Shown here one piece after another: positions 10,594 through 22,740 of a stretch of 64,000 nt of DNA. How positions within the stretch are numbered: the first letter of the stretch is position 1; each line of letters starts with the position of its first letter. Made by a program: the position numbers and the translations under genes. Below the pieces are notes generated by a model. It was not told the origin of the DNA. It made no database searches and worked only from the letters and a program-made list of their open reading frames with translations. This stretch comes from Plutella xylostella (taxonomy: Eukaryota; Arthropoda; Insecta; Lepidoptera; Plutellidae). The DNA lies in assembly GCF_932276165.1 (NCBI RefSeq), contig NC_064012.1, forward strand, positions 14,267,501-14,331,500. Direction: 5' to 3'.

Positions 10594-13500
10594 TACGTCA
10601 ATTTTAACCCTATTGTAAAGTGTCAAAAAGCTCTATGAATTTGGGGGTTCGTTTATACTTGCAATAACTGGTTGTTTATAAAAGTTACAGCATAATTATT
10701 ATTAAAAAAAAATACTTAAGATTTATAAGATCTAAGTAGTAATATAACATGGAAAGCGTCATACCACATTCAATAACAACTATTAATAAGACAAGGATGG
10801 CCGGAACACGTGACAGTTTCGCAATCATAAATTAACATTTATTAAAAATTTCTTCTGAAACTTTCGCAAGAAAGTTCGCCGAAGCACAATTTTCCGAGTA
10901 ATAGCAATTGCGGAACTTTTTTGAACTTTATGAAATAGTTAGCTTTCCGCTTACGTGCAACTTTTCTTACGCCGATCGATTTTAGAGCCTCCAGCTAGCG
11001 GCGCCTTTGATGTGCACAAAGGGACCGCCAAGTCAGGTACCCTATTGTACCATTTGTACCATGCACCATAAGCCCATTTAGATGTCTAATGACTGAGAGA
11101 AGTGAGCTTTTTACTATGTGTTATTTAGGCTATTTGCACATCTTTACTATTTAAATTGTTTTGTTTACAGTTAATAGTTCAATAGTAGAAAACGTAAAGT
11201 TTTATAGGTTTTGACAAACTATGAAACTAGGTAAGTACTAGAGTAACTAGGTAACTGAAACTAGGTAAGTATAGGTACTAGACGTACAGTAGTCACGTTG
11301 CAACACAAATTAATGAAAGTTTACACATAATTTTTTTGTAGGCATTTCATAATTCATTGTGTTGCTAACTTTGATTTTTGTCAGTAAAATCATCAAAATA
11401 CGAGGATCATTAGTAGGTATAGGAGCCAGTGGCGGGGGGATTTTTAGCATTAATATTTATTAATAACTAAAATTATTAATAAAAAATAATATACATCTCA
11501 CAATATTTCATGACAGGTACCAAAACAGGTAGGTAATATACTTTAAGAATATTTTTTCACATTATCGTCCCCTACAAAGAAATTAACTCTTCGCCACTGA
11601 TTCCTTCTGACTACGCTATTGAGGAAACCTCAGCGAATGTTCACCATAAAAGCAAGCGATTGTTGTCCATATTCCTTCGTAAATATGGTTAAAAATAGAA
11701 TAACGAATTATTGTAGTGAGCTGGAGAACTGACGAAAAGTTTTAAATATACAGGCTAAAAGCTATATGTGCAGCATGGTATATCTAAGCCCGAAAATGAA
11801 ATCAGAATTTCAAAATTCGCGAAAAAAATAATATTTCCATACCCTTTTTGCAACACCCTGTACATAAACACTAAGAAAATGCGTGTCTATGGTTTCTCAT
11901 TGCTTAAGAATAAATAGGTTACCGCGACTGTTTTGCGTCAATGCTTCAATATTTTTAAAATTAACTGGAAAAACGTCACGTGGCCAAAAAAGTTTGTACG
12001 GAGAAGAACAAGGAGAAGCTAAACAAAAATATTTTTACGTATTTTGGAAAATCGTTGAAGAAACGTTGTTTTAGAAGTGAAAGTTTTATAAGTTTATAGA
12101 TAATACATACATACCTACATACCATTATCGTAAGTAAAAATATAAGTATGTAAATATATTTCCCCCGACCCGAATGAAACCCGGGACTTTAGGCACAGTA
12201 AGTTTACCATTCACTGCACTGCTAGGTGGTTAACCTTATTCAAAATGAGAAATAGGATTTCGAATTATACCTACTAACTTTACAGTTAGTATAATTCGTA
12301 CTTACGTACCTACATATTATTATAGAAGTTCTTAGTAATTATCTGGATACAATTGGTAAAATATATTTTAAAATTTTGGAGCAGGAAGAGACAGTGAGGT
12401 GAGATAGAATGATAGAATATAAATGGTTCCCATAACGATTAAAGTCCTTTCAAACACAACTAGGGATGCCATCTAAGACAAGTATGCCATTTGGTAGTCG
12501 ATACTTTTTAAATACTGAAGTATTTATATTTGAAAAAAATAGTAAAGTAAGTAAGTAAAAAAGTAAAAAAAAAATGTTTATATGCACATAAAACACATAA
12601 TACCAGTATTTATTGTTACTTATCTGTTAAGTGGGTGCTTGTGTTTGTTAATGTGTAGGTACTTATCATAAACCTACTGTTATAAAATTAATAAAATAGC
12701 AGTTAGACAGTCAGACATAAATATAATTATGTAGTATAGTATACCTAATATAAATAAATAATATAAAATGTCACTATAAACTCTTCCTTATTAAACACTT
12801 TTATTCAAACGTTTTAAGTTACTTCCATATATATCCTGTCTTCTAGCACAGTATCATAATACTATGGTATACCACATATCAGTGAGAACTTTTGCAAATT
12901 CTACTGTCGAAATAAAAGCACGCACCCTACCCCATCACTAACAAAAATGCACCTTGATAGTTCTAAGGGAAATAGATTTTTTTCTATCACAGTCCTTATT
13001 ATGTGATGTATTTACTTTCTGAACCATCTATGCAGCTTGCCATGTCTGCTAGTTTTTGCAAGGGGATCTTATAAAGGGGGATGTCTTTGATAACCGAATT
13101 CCCGAACACCCCTTATCATCGCAACTCGTTCATTCTTCCGAGTACCTATGGGAACTCTTTTGATTAATAACACTAGTTGAGTGATCCTTTGTATATCGTT
13201 ACTCTGATTCCCACTTCATAGTTGCAGTAAATGACAGTTGATTTATATGCTTCCTGGACTTAAAAAATAAACTGTATAACTAAATAATATTGCTAATTAG
13301 CTCTAGGCATGCTAATAAATCTGTCGGCTGGATATTACAAAAGAAATTTTAAAAAAACCTTCTATGGCTATCTTTCTGGGCGTGGCTTAAACTGCATTTG
13401 GCATGTTTGAAGTTGGCATCGCTCCGTAGGGGTCATTCTTTTGTTATGTTAACGTTTTCCTATGCTTTTTTTCAAATTTGGAACTGGTAATCGATATGGT

Positions 13501-13976
13501 GACCTGCATGGAGGTAGGTTGACAGGTCTGTTATTGTTATAAACTTGCTACTGGGGTCAGTTTGGCAAGTGGATTAACTAGTGTATGGTGTTGTATTGTC
13601 CGAACCTACGATACATGTGTAGGTATAACTGGTTTATGGAAGTCTTTGGATATCCGCATACCACAAAAATACTAAAACTTAAGTTACAGAGGGTTACTTT
13701 ACTGAGCAAAAACATTATCAAAATAATCTTCAAATCAACTGATCTACTACTTCTTTATAATTAAATATTAAATAATGTAATTCTCCTATTGTTTCTTTGG
13801 AAGTTCTTTCTAACCAGGTTAAATATAATAAATACCTGGACCGCCATTGTTAAAAGTACTGAGCCTTTTTCCAATGAACTGATTTCTTCATTGTTTGTTT
13901 TATTATAAATACGATTAATAACTTTACGGGAGTTCATTATAATTTAAGATGAGTACGAGCTTTAAACGGCATTTAC
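10594..13976. other. Gene-poor AT-rich DNA
   Basis: No supported gene in 3.4 kb. Visible landmarks are a transposon terminus TTTTGCAACACCCTGTA at 11852-11868 (inverse of 7361) and a small hairpin at 12260-12300. The 63-codon ORF at 11883 lacks an ATG and any domain. Confidence 0.5.
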
Positions 13977-13977
13977 A

Positions 13978-14075
13978 CTATAAGAGATGCCTGTAAGAGA
14001 TCGCTCTTTGCGATAAGGCCGCCTATTGTCCATTGTTTCTAGTCTTTTAAGTATGTTTTTTGTCTGATTTATGTG
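13978..14075 (+). mobile_element. LINE 3' tail, second copy
   Basis: TGCCTGTAAGAGATCGCTCT and TTGCGATAAGGCCGCC match the tail at 9633. It runs into an AT-rich end with TTTATGTGATAAAG, and its last bases form the outer edge of the palindrome that follows. Confidence 0.5.
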
Positions 14076-14194
14076 ATAAAGTAATATTCTATTCTATTCT
14101 AATAGGGTCAAAATTACTTGAAAAGCATGTCAAGCACGTACATGCTTTTCAAGTAATTTTGACCCTATTAGAATAGAATAGAATATTACTTTAT
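14076..14194. repeat. Perfect 55-bp-arm palindrome
   Basis: Arms 14076-14130 and 14140-14194 are exact reverse complements over all 55 bases, with a 9-base spacer CAAGCACGT. The arm joins the LINE poly-tail (ATTCTATTCTATTCTAATAG) to GGGTCAAAATTACTTG, so it is not an ordinary transposon terminus. Zero mismatches imply recent origin or gene conversion. Confidence 0.95.
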
Positions 14195-15176
14195 TCGACA
14201 AGCATGCTTGACGAGGCCACGACGTCAAAAATCAGGAGTACCAGGACTGTCTAGGGTAGTAAGAGTATGCTCGGCCCATATGTAAGTAGAACTTGCAGAT
14301 TTCCTAGTTCCCCTGACACCATTTTGGAAGCCGAATTTGGACTCTTTTATGTGAAGTGACATAAACTTTTATCATATCATGTAATGCGTGCCAAAGTTTC
14401 TAATTAAATAGTTATGTAACAAATAGTTAAAAAATACTTTACTTTATCATATTTTTTTCTCTTTTCCTTACTCAAAAATATACCTACTTTGTAATGGAAT
14501 TATAATGTAACAACATTAAATTGTAGTGTAGCCTGCCAGTAGATAGTAAAATTTCACTTAGCCTGCCGTATAGAACAGGCTCAATAATTTCAATCCTAAT
14601 CCCACATTCCATATTCAACTATGTATTTTACTACAGCTTTGACATGCAAAACTACTATCAACGAGGTTAGGTAACTGCCTAGGTATACTATATTTTGACT
14701 AGACTGACACGTGCAGTGTTTATAGGTTTTTAGAACAAATAATAAATAGGTGATAAATCATATCACTCGATATAGTGAATATACTCACGCTAGCTCGACT
14801 TTTGGCTTAAGTCTCTTTCTACACCAAACCCTAGTCACAATTTTTTCAAAATAAATGTAAAGGGACCCTAACTTAAAAGGTTTTTTAACTATAAGATTTC
14901 TTGCGGTAGTTTTAATTCGCTAGGTGTTGACTAAAAGCATCTAAAACAGCAAAAGTTCTACTAGAAACCATCTATAACGTGTTATTGCACTCCTAAAGTT
15001 GCTTAGTTTCGTATCAAAACATAGAAAAGTCACGTTCTCAAACATTTCTCAAACGTTCGTAGGCGCAGCGCATCATGCATTTGGCGCCTGTCGAGATATA
15101 CACCGTTTTTTTCCTACAATTATTAAACTTAAATTCCTTTTAACACATCCATACGACTACCCACTGTCTTCTTCAG
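14195..15176. other. Non-coding DNA, nothing identified
   Basis: No gene or bounded repeat recognised before the weak exon candidate at 15177. Confidence 0.45.
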
Positions 15177-15287
15177 AACCCAAGGTCGATAATCCTCTGA
15201 TGAAACCGATCTCAAAGGTGAAATCTGACTTAATCGCCTTACAGATTTGCGGCAGCAGAAACACTCCCTCTGGTTTAGGAAACAAGG
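15177..15287 (+). CDS. Possible internal exon, unidentified
   Basis: A pyrimidine-rich acceptor (CTGTCTTCTTCAG) opens a frame reading EPKVDNPLMKPISKVKSDLI and continuing through LQICGSRNTPSGLGNK to a possible donor AAG|GTTGAT; an earlier donor AAG|GTGAAA also exists. The enclosing open frame runs 14999-15400 but has no ATG. Amino-acid composition is balanced, unlike nearby chance ORFs. No domain is recognised and no partner exon was found, so it could be a chance ORF or a retroelement scrap. Confidence 0.22.
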
Positions 15288-15488
15288 TTGATTTTAGCTT
15301 CAAAATGCCGGTGTCCAGGATAATAATAATGTTTTCTTTTGTTACACAGACTGTATTCGATGCATTCTTTATCTGTGTGCGTTTACTTCCACACTCATGA
15401 GACAGCTGTGTCTATTCTGTGTACGAGCCTCTTAAACTTGAGCGACAAATCTTGATACTTTTATCTAATGGATAAATTTAGACATAGT

Positions 15489-15560
15489 TAAATAAAATAA
15501 ATAAATAAATATGTGGGGACATTTCACACACGGTCATCCGACCCCAAGCTATCGTCAATA
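15489..15560 (-). mobile_element. SINE tail fragment (ATGTGGGGACAT type)
   Basis: Read on the minus strand it matches the tail of the SINE at 58741: GCTTGGGGTCGGATGACCGT, then GTGTGAAATGTCCCCACAT and an ATTTATTT run. The tRNA-like head is absent. Confidence 0.6.
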
Positions 15561-15956
15561 CAGTTGATAATAAATGTAAACAAACAAAAATACAATGATA
15601 TTAATTATTTTTAAGAAACGTTATTCTATTCAGAAGACTAAAGAAAAGAAAAAAGCACTCTGTTTCATAATTTTGGTAATGTAGCATGCTGAATGAATAG
15701 AAGGTATTGTTACTGTTTTCCATACTTTTTGTGTAACTTCAGTACTTTTTCAGCACTGTCAATTATTATGAAGTCGTAATCGGGCTAGCGTGCCGACCGC
15801 TCGTTTAGCTACTAAAGTATTTTGTGCGCGACGATGCTCGCTACTACCCAATAATTATGTAAATTCGTTCTTCCTCATTAACCTATATCTTTTGTTAATT
15901 TTTATCTAGGCGAAAAAAGAGTGTAAGGGTGATTTTGTGTCATATTTATTTAAAAC

Positions 15957-16224
15957 ACACACACACACTCACGCCTTGTACTAATGTACTCCCTTGCGGG
16001 GTAGGCAGAGGTGCATTGCTGCACCCACTTTTCGCCAGAGTGTTATCATGTTATGTTAGTCCCAATATTATAGGAGGCGGGCGTATTGCCATTTTACGGG
16101 CACATCCAAGACCCGAGAACAAATATCTGTGTTTAAACAAATATCTGCCCTAGCCGGGAATCGAACCCGGGACCTTCGGCTCAGTAGTCAGGGTCAGTAA
16201 CCACTACGCCATTCGGTCGTAGTC
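15957..16224 (-). mobile_element. tRNA-derived SINE (GACCGAATGGCGTAGTGG family)
   Basis: On the minus strand the head GACCGAATGGCGTAGTGGTT is followed by the B box GGTTCGATTCC. The body has AACAAATATTTGTTCTCGGG-like words, and the tail CTTGTACTAATGTACTC (plus strand) runs into an (AC)n tract. The nine-base direct repeat ATTTAAAAC flanks it at 15948-15956 and 16225-16233. The full relative is at 30557 and another is at 57689. Confidence 0.85.
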
Positions 16225-16249
16225 ATTTAAAACTTACTTCAAATAATGA

Positions 16250-16430
16250 AAGTAGTAGCAGGGAAGACCAAGAAGAAGATAGAAGGACGACCTCGATGGC
16301 TTTTGTAGAAGCTGGAATGAGGAAGCCATTGATTGGGATAGGTGGAAGACCCAAAAAGAGACCTTTGCCTAGAAGCAAACAAAATGGTGGATGGATACAC
16401 AAGATGGAAATAACGTAGGTTGTTAGGTTT
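16250..16430 (+). pseudogene. Decayed LINE ORF C-terminal fragment
   Basis: With stops and frame breaks ignored, the reading gives pieces such as EGRPRW, WDRWKTQKETFA and KWWMDTQDGNNVG. The order GRPRxRW, then DRxxWKxxEEAFA, then a short hydrophilic end recalls the C-termini of RTE-like and related insect LINE polyproteins. Several in-frame stops make it a dead fragment. The family call rests on motif memory only. Confidence 0.4.
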
Positions 16431-17893
16431 ACTACTGTAATTTAGTAATATACTTACTTAGTTATGATTTTATTGCAGAACATCATGTTATTCAACAAAC
16501 TATAGAATTTAAATCCGAGTCCCCTACTCTCAAGACCATGGCGTCCAAGCACAGAATAATAGAAAAAGTTTTTTTGCATCTTTGCCGATGCTGTTCCCAA
16601 GAACATGTGGAGTCGCTACGTTGCCGTACTATGCTCAAATATCGCTAGGAAGAAATCCATTGTATTATTATCAATGCTTAAAAAAAACATCCTGCTCCCT
16701 CTTACATGCCTTGCTGGCGTGAGATAGAAAGAGACAAATAGGACATCTTCGCCGAGGATAATTGCTCCGAAATTTCCAAAATGAATAGATTTTAGATAAT
16801 AAACACGAAAGACAAATAGTAAGGCTATTCAAGGGTAACGACAATGAATAGAATTAAAATAGCAAGTTTGTAGCCGAATTTGTGGGCTTTACTGCGGCTT
16901 CAAAGTTTTGTTTTGACAATTTTAGTTTTAGATAGTTTATTGGTATTGTTTAAACGGTATGAACTAAAAGGACACTAGACTTGACTTTACGAATTAAACA
17001 AAATTTTATTTTATTATAAAGTTTTGCCCATAAGCTCTGTATCACCTCAAAAAGTTAACCTACCTCCGTTAAACCTATATCCGTAAAAGTTTCAAAAAAA
17101 CTTAATTTCATGATTAGCTTCACCTACCAGAATTGATTTTTCTGTTGTATAAGCCAATCAGAAACCTACAAAGTCATACAAACGTAACACCCCTCTTTTT
17201 CCGTCGGGGGTTACAAATACCTACTGCCAACCACTTTGTATACTGTATTCCTAGAATTTACCGTGATATCAAATAGCAAATGATCCTATGCTATAGAATG
17301 TTATCACATTAGAAAGCTCAAAATGCACCCAGCTACAAACAGTTTAAAGTATGATTGCATGATTAGATTACTTGTTATAAAGTCGATCGTCTACCTGCCC
17401 TACCCCACTACTAGTTTTTTGGGGTGGTGGGAGTTTTTTTGATGAAAAATAACGGGACCAACTACCTTTTGGGGAAGGCATTTGATTACACCGGCCGTCT
17501 TTACGTTTCCGTACCTATAGGAATGTTGGTAATTAACTATGTTTCTGATAAAACAGTGTTCTGGCTTGGAAGCCGAAGAAAATTCTCATGACTGAAACAC
17601 AGTTTTACCACTATCATGGAATCATAAAACCGGCATCGCCTATGTTTTAAGCACTTTAGATTTCCTATCACAAAATTTTGTCTAACTGTACAACAGTACT
17701 CAGCTTTAAAATCCATCTTACCCTCATACTCAGTAGACGCATTTAAAAAATCTTTATTTAAGCTAATGAATGTTTACGCCATTCTTAGCGTACTAAGATT
17801 GGCTTAAACGTTTACACAGTAAACTACACTAGTCCCAATACAAATCTTGATACTTCATGAATGCATCATCTACATCTGTAGTTTCTTCAACCA
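16431..17893. other. Non-coding DNA upstream of the 17.9-kb gene
   Basis: No ORF or repeat boundary recognised. Promoter elements for the downstream gene would lie here if its first exon begins at 17909, but no TATA/Inr pair stands out. Confidence 0.45.
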
Positions 17894-17908
17894 GGGTCTC
17901 AAACCACC

Positions 17909-18081
17909 ATGAAATGCGCGCGGGTGCCGCTGCAGCAACGCTTGAAGCCTGGCCGCACCCCCCGCGCCCCCGCGGCCCCCGCGGCCCCCGGTGCCTCCGA
18001 CCGGGTCCGCAGGTTCTGTCAGCAGAGGCTGGTGGACCCAGCGCATGAGGATGGCCGCTGGTGTAGTGAGCTGATGCAGAG
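17909..18081 (+). CDS. Unidentified two-exon gene, exon 1
   Basis: The frame opens at ATG 17909 in strong context (ACCACCATGA), with an in-frame stop upstream at 17879. It encodes residues 1-57 plus two bases of Arg58. The start is Lys/Arg-rich, residues 20-29 are an Ala/Pro run (APAAPAAPGA), and the exon ends in VDPAHEDGRWCSELMQ. The exon is GC-rich against an AT-rich background, with strong codon character. The donor is AG|GTTTGA at 18081/18082. An alternative is an internal exon starting at 17895 after the acceptor TTTCTTCAACCAG, which would put more exons upstream. Product unknown. Confidence 0.6.
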
Positions 18082-18279
18082 GTTTGATTGAGATGGTTTC
18101 TTGATTTAAGATAGGTTATATCGGACCTGTTTTTATTACAGTTTGCAAAATTTTTGTCATGTTATGTTGCAAGATCAAACGGATTTGTCATTTCACTCTC
18201 CTCTTCGTAGGTAATCCTCAGCGATTAATGTTTGTTTAAAATAAACAAATCATAAAACTTACTTACCTTATTTTTTCAG

Positions 18280-19141
18280 ATTTCACTGCAATATTATAAA
18301 CGAAGAGGAATGTAGTGAACCGGATGTCTACCAACATTACGAGAAAAACACCGATGGAGTGTTCCTTTCGGTGCAAACCCTCAAATTTCAGGGCGACGTA
18401 GAAGAAAGAAAAAGACCTCGAACATGCTTCAAATACAAGTCAGTTAATAACGAAATTAAACATAGAATGTTTGTGAAACAAGTAGTGGAGGATAACAAAG
18501 AAACGGAACTACAAGAAGACGCATCTTCACAGATTACCAATCATTACTTCGATGATTACATCAACTACATACTTAATGACAAATCCAGACCTTCCACTGT
18601 AGAATCTGACACAAAAACCACTGATAAACATAAAGAAACAAACGTTAATAGCGACAAAAAAGATAATATCAAATCGAAAGATACAAATAAGAAGAAATTT
18701 GTAAAAATAGACGGAGACTTGATAAATGACTATGGAAAAACAACAATCTCATACCAAAATACTGGCAATAAGAAGAATCTAACAATTTCAAGAGTTCAGA
18801 GCCCTGAAACTGTGCAAGTAATTAGAGTCGATGTGGTGTGCAACTACTCTCGACCAGAATCAACTGTTGAATCTGAGAATGAAGAAAAAGCCAAGAAAAT
18901 CGTTGCTGTTAAAGAAGTGAAACCCACACCTGTATTGGATATGAAAAGCAATCATTTTGCTAATAAGTACTTTTTGACTAAAACAATAAAATCATTGGAT
19001 GAGAATCTGTCCGGTGGCGCTAAAGTGACGCTTCTGTGTAAAACATTCAGACTGACTGATCGGTCGAACTTGACTGCTAGATGCAATGCTCGTACTGAGG
19101 GGAATAGACCCACTAAAACGAAAACTTACTACAGATCTTAA
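18280..19141 (+). CDS. Unidentified two-exon gene, exon 2 (terminal)
   Basis: Acceptor TTTTTTCAG at 18271-18279; the first base completes Arg58, and the joined CDS is 1035 nt (344 residues plus stop TAA at 19139-19141), divisible by three. Across the junction the protein reads CSELMQRFHCNIINEEECSE, giving four cysteines at residues 37, 52, 61 and 69 (C-x14-C-x8-C-x7-C), possibly a small disulphide or metal-binding unit. The middle is Lys/Asp/Asn/Ser-rich and probably disordered; the last 90 residues are basic (KVTLLCKTFRLTDRSNLTAR). No signal peptide or membrane segment is seen. No family is recognised. AATAAA at about 19674 is the nearest canonical poly(A) signal, so the 3' UTR may be roughly 500 bp. 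Confidence 0.7.
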
Positions 19142-20950
19142 TGATCCGTGTGAGAAAATATCGAACTCCTAAACTTAATAAGGGAAAGGTGCATGATTTT
19201 AGTATCGAATGTTTTAACAAAACTCAAAATTGTTAGATGGACAATAATATAAAAAAAGAATTTGGAAATACTTAAATATTATAATTGTTGGTAAATAACT
19301 TAGATAGATTATGTATACTTAGATGAAATACATTATTAGGTACCTTCTTAATAATGTGTTGCATAATTTGAATTATTACTAGTGAAAACTTTAATTGTGT
19401 ACAATATTCATAAATATGACTTCATAACTTTAATAATAAGTAGATGAAATATGAATATATTGTGATTTCTTTCCAATAATATAATTATCCTGTTGTCAAT
19501 CAATCACTGGAATCTCACGCCCGAACAAAAGTAACGAGGCTGATCGTTCTACTTAAGTACGTTCATCCTTGAGATGGTCAGTATCGCCACCGCTATTTAT
19601 ATCGAGACCCGAAAATTTCATTATGAATTTATCTTTTTAAACGAACCTACCTGAAATCCTGTATTCGACCTTAAAAATAAAGTCGACTCGTGTTAAAATG
19701 ACGTAACATACTCGTAACTTTATTTTCGATCTTGCGTAATTCTGTCACATATTTAAACAAGGGGTCTAATCTTGAGCTTGTTAATCTGAGGCTATAAGCG
19801 TCGCCCTATGACGAACGATCGAAGCATTTGTGAATATTAATTTGTAGTGAAACTAGTGTGACACGGCCGAGCGAAAGGATTGCTGCCCCCCCCAAGGGTG
19901 GATGTGTGTTCAGAATTTATAGGTGTGAGAGATGGAACTTGGGGTGGAAGGGGTGGTTTTCGGACCCTTAGGGGGGCGCCAGCCTCGGCCGCCCCTACCC
20001 CCCTGTCCGATAAGAGGGGGACCTTCGAATGGACGTTTTACGCATAATTTAGACTCCTAAATGGATTCAAACAGTCTCCACAGCAGCACATCTATGTTGA
20101 GAAAATTAACTCTATCGATTTCGTCCGTTTAATATGTTGGTGTGTACGCAGGTTCTAGTTTCCTAGTCGGTGATTGAGAACTGGGTTGATAAGGGTGAAA
20201 TACCTACTTTAGATGGAAATTTTGTTCAGGTAAAAAAATTGAACATTTCTTACTTCTTTCCAAGATAATAACAGTATTCGTCTATATAGGTAATCTAGAA
20301 ACACTAAAGTACTCCCGCAGTTTCTTCAATTACCTACATCAAAACTCTTAAGGATATTCAAGAATTACTTTAGAAAGCAGCGTTTTCATATATTTTTTGT
20401 ATTTGAAAATCACAGAAAAAATATATTTTGGTTTACTCATATAACACTTTACGATTTAACTAGGAAGTTACATGCTCATAAATTGCACCTTATACGTACC
20501 CACGCTAACTCTTTAATAGTAGGTAAGTACATATAACTATATTATAGTCAAGCAAAACTCCCTAACAGAAATATCTTTTGCAGCTATCATTTACACGTTG
20601 ATGCCCGCTTAGAGAACAAAGGACCTTGAATTGTGTCCAACTTTGGAACTAAGTTATTCAGTTTTTGTTTCTGCCGAAAATATTCTCCAACTTCGCAAGC
20701 CATGTTTCGGTAATCCAACTTTACTAGCTAATGTGTCGGAGAAGCTAAACTTATGTTCTACTTAGTTCTTTTTCAGTTTTAAGTTCATATTTTCGATTTA
20801 CCTAACTATAATTCCAAATTAAATTAGTAAAATAATGTAAAGTAGGTACCTACCTTAACTTTGTAAATCTATTTCAAATGGTCATGTAAAATTAATTTAT
20901 TCATAGCAGGTTTAGGTTTTAAAGTTTGGGTCCACTTTATTATTTATCTA
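19142..20950. other. 3' flank and intergenic DNA with a GC-rich patch
   Basis: The first 500 bp is AT-rich and may be 3' UTR of the preceding gene. A GC-rich patch at 19860-20040 has poly-C and poly-G runs (GCCCCCCCCAAGG, TAGGGGGGCGCC) but no open frame with splice sites on either strand. The rest is unremarkable. Confidence 0.45.
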
Positions 20951-21086
20951 CTAGCACGGCCCGCGAGCTTCGCTTCGCCTTAAAAAGATTTTCCCGTGGG
21001 AATTCCGGGATAAAAAGTAGCCTATGTTCTTTCTCAGGGTCTCTAGACCATATGTATACCAAATTATATTCAATCCATTAGTTAGG
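20951..21086 (-). mobile_element. Helitron-like element, internally deleted
   Basis: On the minus strand it starts TCCTAACTAATGG and ends at CTAG (20951-20954) after CGAAGCGAAGCTCGCGGGC. Both ends are present, but the segment with AAGTAACTG and the CAGA repeats is lost compared with the copy at 63463. Confidence 0.55.
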
Positions 21087-22166
21087 ATTTGCTAGTTGAA
21101 TTGATAAAAGCGTAATGTTGAAAAACTCCCAAAAGTTTAAAGATGTCCGAGCAGCGCCATCTATAAAATGAGGTTGGAACTTTTATGAACGTAGGTGAGA
21201 TGTGTCGTGGTTTACCTAGGTAAATGTGTTGAGAGCTTTTTCTGGCTTTTTGGGGCTTTTTGCAGATAGGGTCTTGTATGAGTTGTCCCAGCTTGATTTC
21301 CTGACTGTAGCCAATATTGGTGTGAACTAGAAAGTTATCCATATTTTATTATGAAAATTAAAAATTTATTTGCGTAATTGTTTTGTCCATAGACACCCAT
21401 TGATAAGCTTTAGCGGGAACTTCCAGAACTAATAAAGCTCTGAATACACGTTATACCAGGTCAGCTACTAAAACCCTATCATTCTGAATTTTATTACAAA
21501 ATGTATGAAATTGATAGCACTCATTTAATATTTATTAATTTGCTTACTCATCAGCATTATCTTTGACATTGAAGTTACGGTTAAATGATACTCATCGTTT
21601 CTTTGATTTGTGGGTGGGTACTTTGAATTAGTTTAGTACCGAAAGAAATGATCTAAGCCGTAAGTATTATTTTGAATATCACCAACGAACAAACAGAGGT
21701 CTCATAAGTGTGTCCGTGTTTTCGTGTCGCTACCAGCAATTTTTTGTAGTATAATTTTCTGATGAAAGTCAATTTTTACTCTCCGTTAAAAAGAAGAAAT
21801 ATAGTTAAAGTTGCACTTGCTTTCTACCATACACCCAAAAAATAACAACAAAAATTCAAACCGCGCCTTTTTAAAATGCCGTCGAAAAACTAGGCCGATT
21901 GTTAATTCATCGTGCTCTTTCATCGCTCTCGCAGAATGGCCCACGTCACGATTTCTGCACTCCGCTCCAAATTAAGCAATTACTGTTAATTATTTATCAG
22001 CATAAAAGGGTTGTCAACTAGGCTTGGACAGCCGTCCTATCCGCATTTACAGAAGGTAATTGAAAAGGGTAGCGACTCGTTAAAAATTCACCAGGCCGTT
22101 ATCCACGAGCCTCATAGGCATATGGCGGAGTGTGCCGCTTCCGCAAGCCACACTTAGGGCCTGTTT
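21087..22166. other. Non-coding DNA, nothing identified
   Basis: The minus-strand 86-codon ORF at 21082 begins at a non-ATG codon and overlaps the Helitron edge. The moderately GC-rich segment 21880-22140 has no ORF and could be regulatory, but nothing in the sequence proves it. Confidence 0.4.
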
Positions 22167-22287
22167 CACAATGTCTGGTTAGTGGCTACCCGTGAGATAA
22201 AATACATGCTGTCACTCTCAGTTATTATTTTTTTGACAGTGACAGCATGTATTTTATCCCACAGGTAGCCACTAACCAGACATTGTG
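22167..22287. mobile_element. Foldback MITE, 50-bp arms
   Basis: Arms 22167-22216 and 22238-22287 are reverse complements with only a few mismatches, around a 21-base AT-rich loop. The inner word ACATGCTGTCA is shared with the smaller inverted repeat at 42461-42540. Confidence 0.85.
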
Positions 22288-22425
22288 GTCTAAGTGTCAA
22301 TTTCTCCATTGTTGGTAATCTAACCGATAGGGATTGATTTATAAATTAAACGTCGTATCCATATAAAATTCATGACAGATGTGTCAAAAGTTAACCACTA
22401 CTCCCTGGTTATGCTCTAACCGAGA

Positions 22426-22740
22426 ATGGAGAAATTGGCACTAGCCTGCAGGTTTACTCTAGGTCACAAAAGGTTCGAATCTCGGCACTTACATGTACCA
22501 ATGAGTTGTTTGGGATTTAAATACAATTTAAACCATCGCTCTTTTTGTGAAATAAAATATCGTGAGGAAACCTGCAAATATTTAGATTTATGTGAGCCCA
22601 CCAACATGCAGTGGGGCTTAGTGGGAAATGGTCCAAGCTTAGGAAGACAGTTTAGACCTTCTGGATATGCAAAAAGGTTCCATTCGATAGAGCCTGGTAC
22701 CAGGTACTTACACCCCCACAGAGAATAGAAGACAATAGAA
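22426..22740 (+). mobile_element. tRNA-derived SINE (GTAGCTCAGTCGG family), damaged head
   Basis: Body and tail match 6174-6535: ACATGTACCAATGAGTTG, GGTCCAAGCTTAGGAAG, ACCAGGTACTTACACCCCCA and the GAATAGAAGACAATAG end. The tRNA-like head is replaced or degraded. The 100-codon ORF across it is incidental. Confidence 0.65.
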
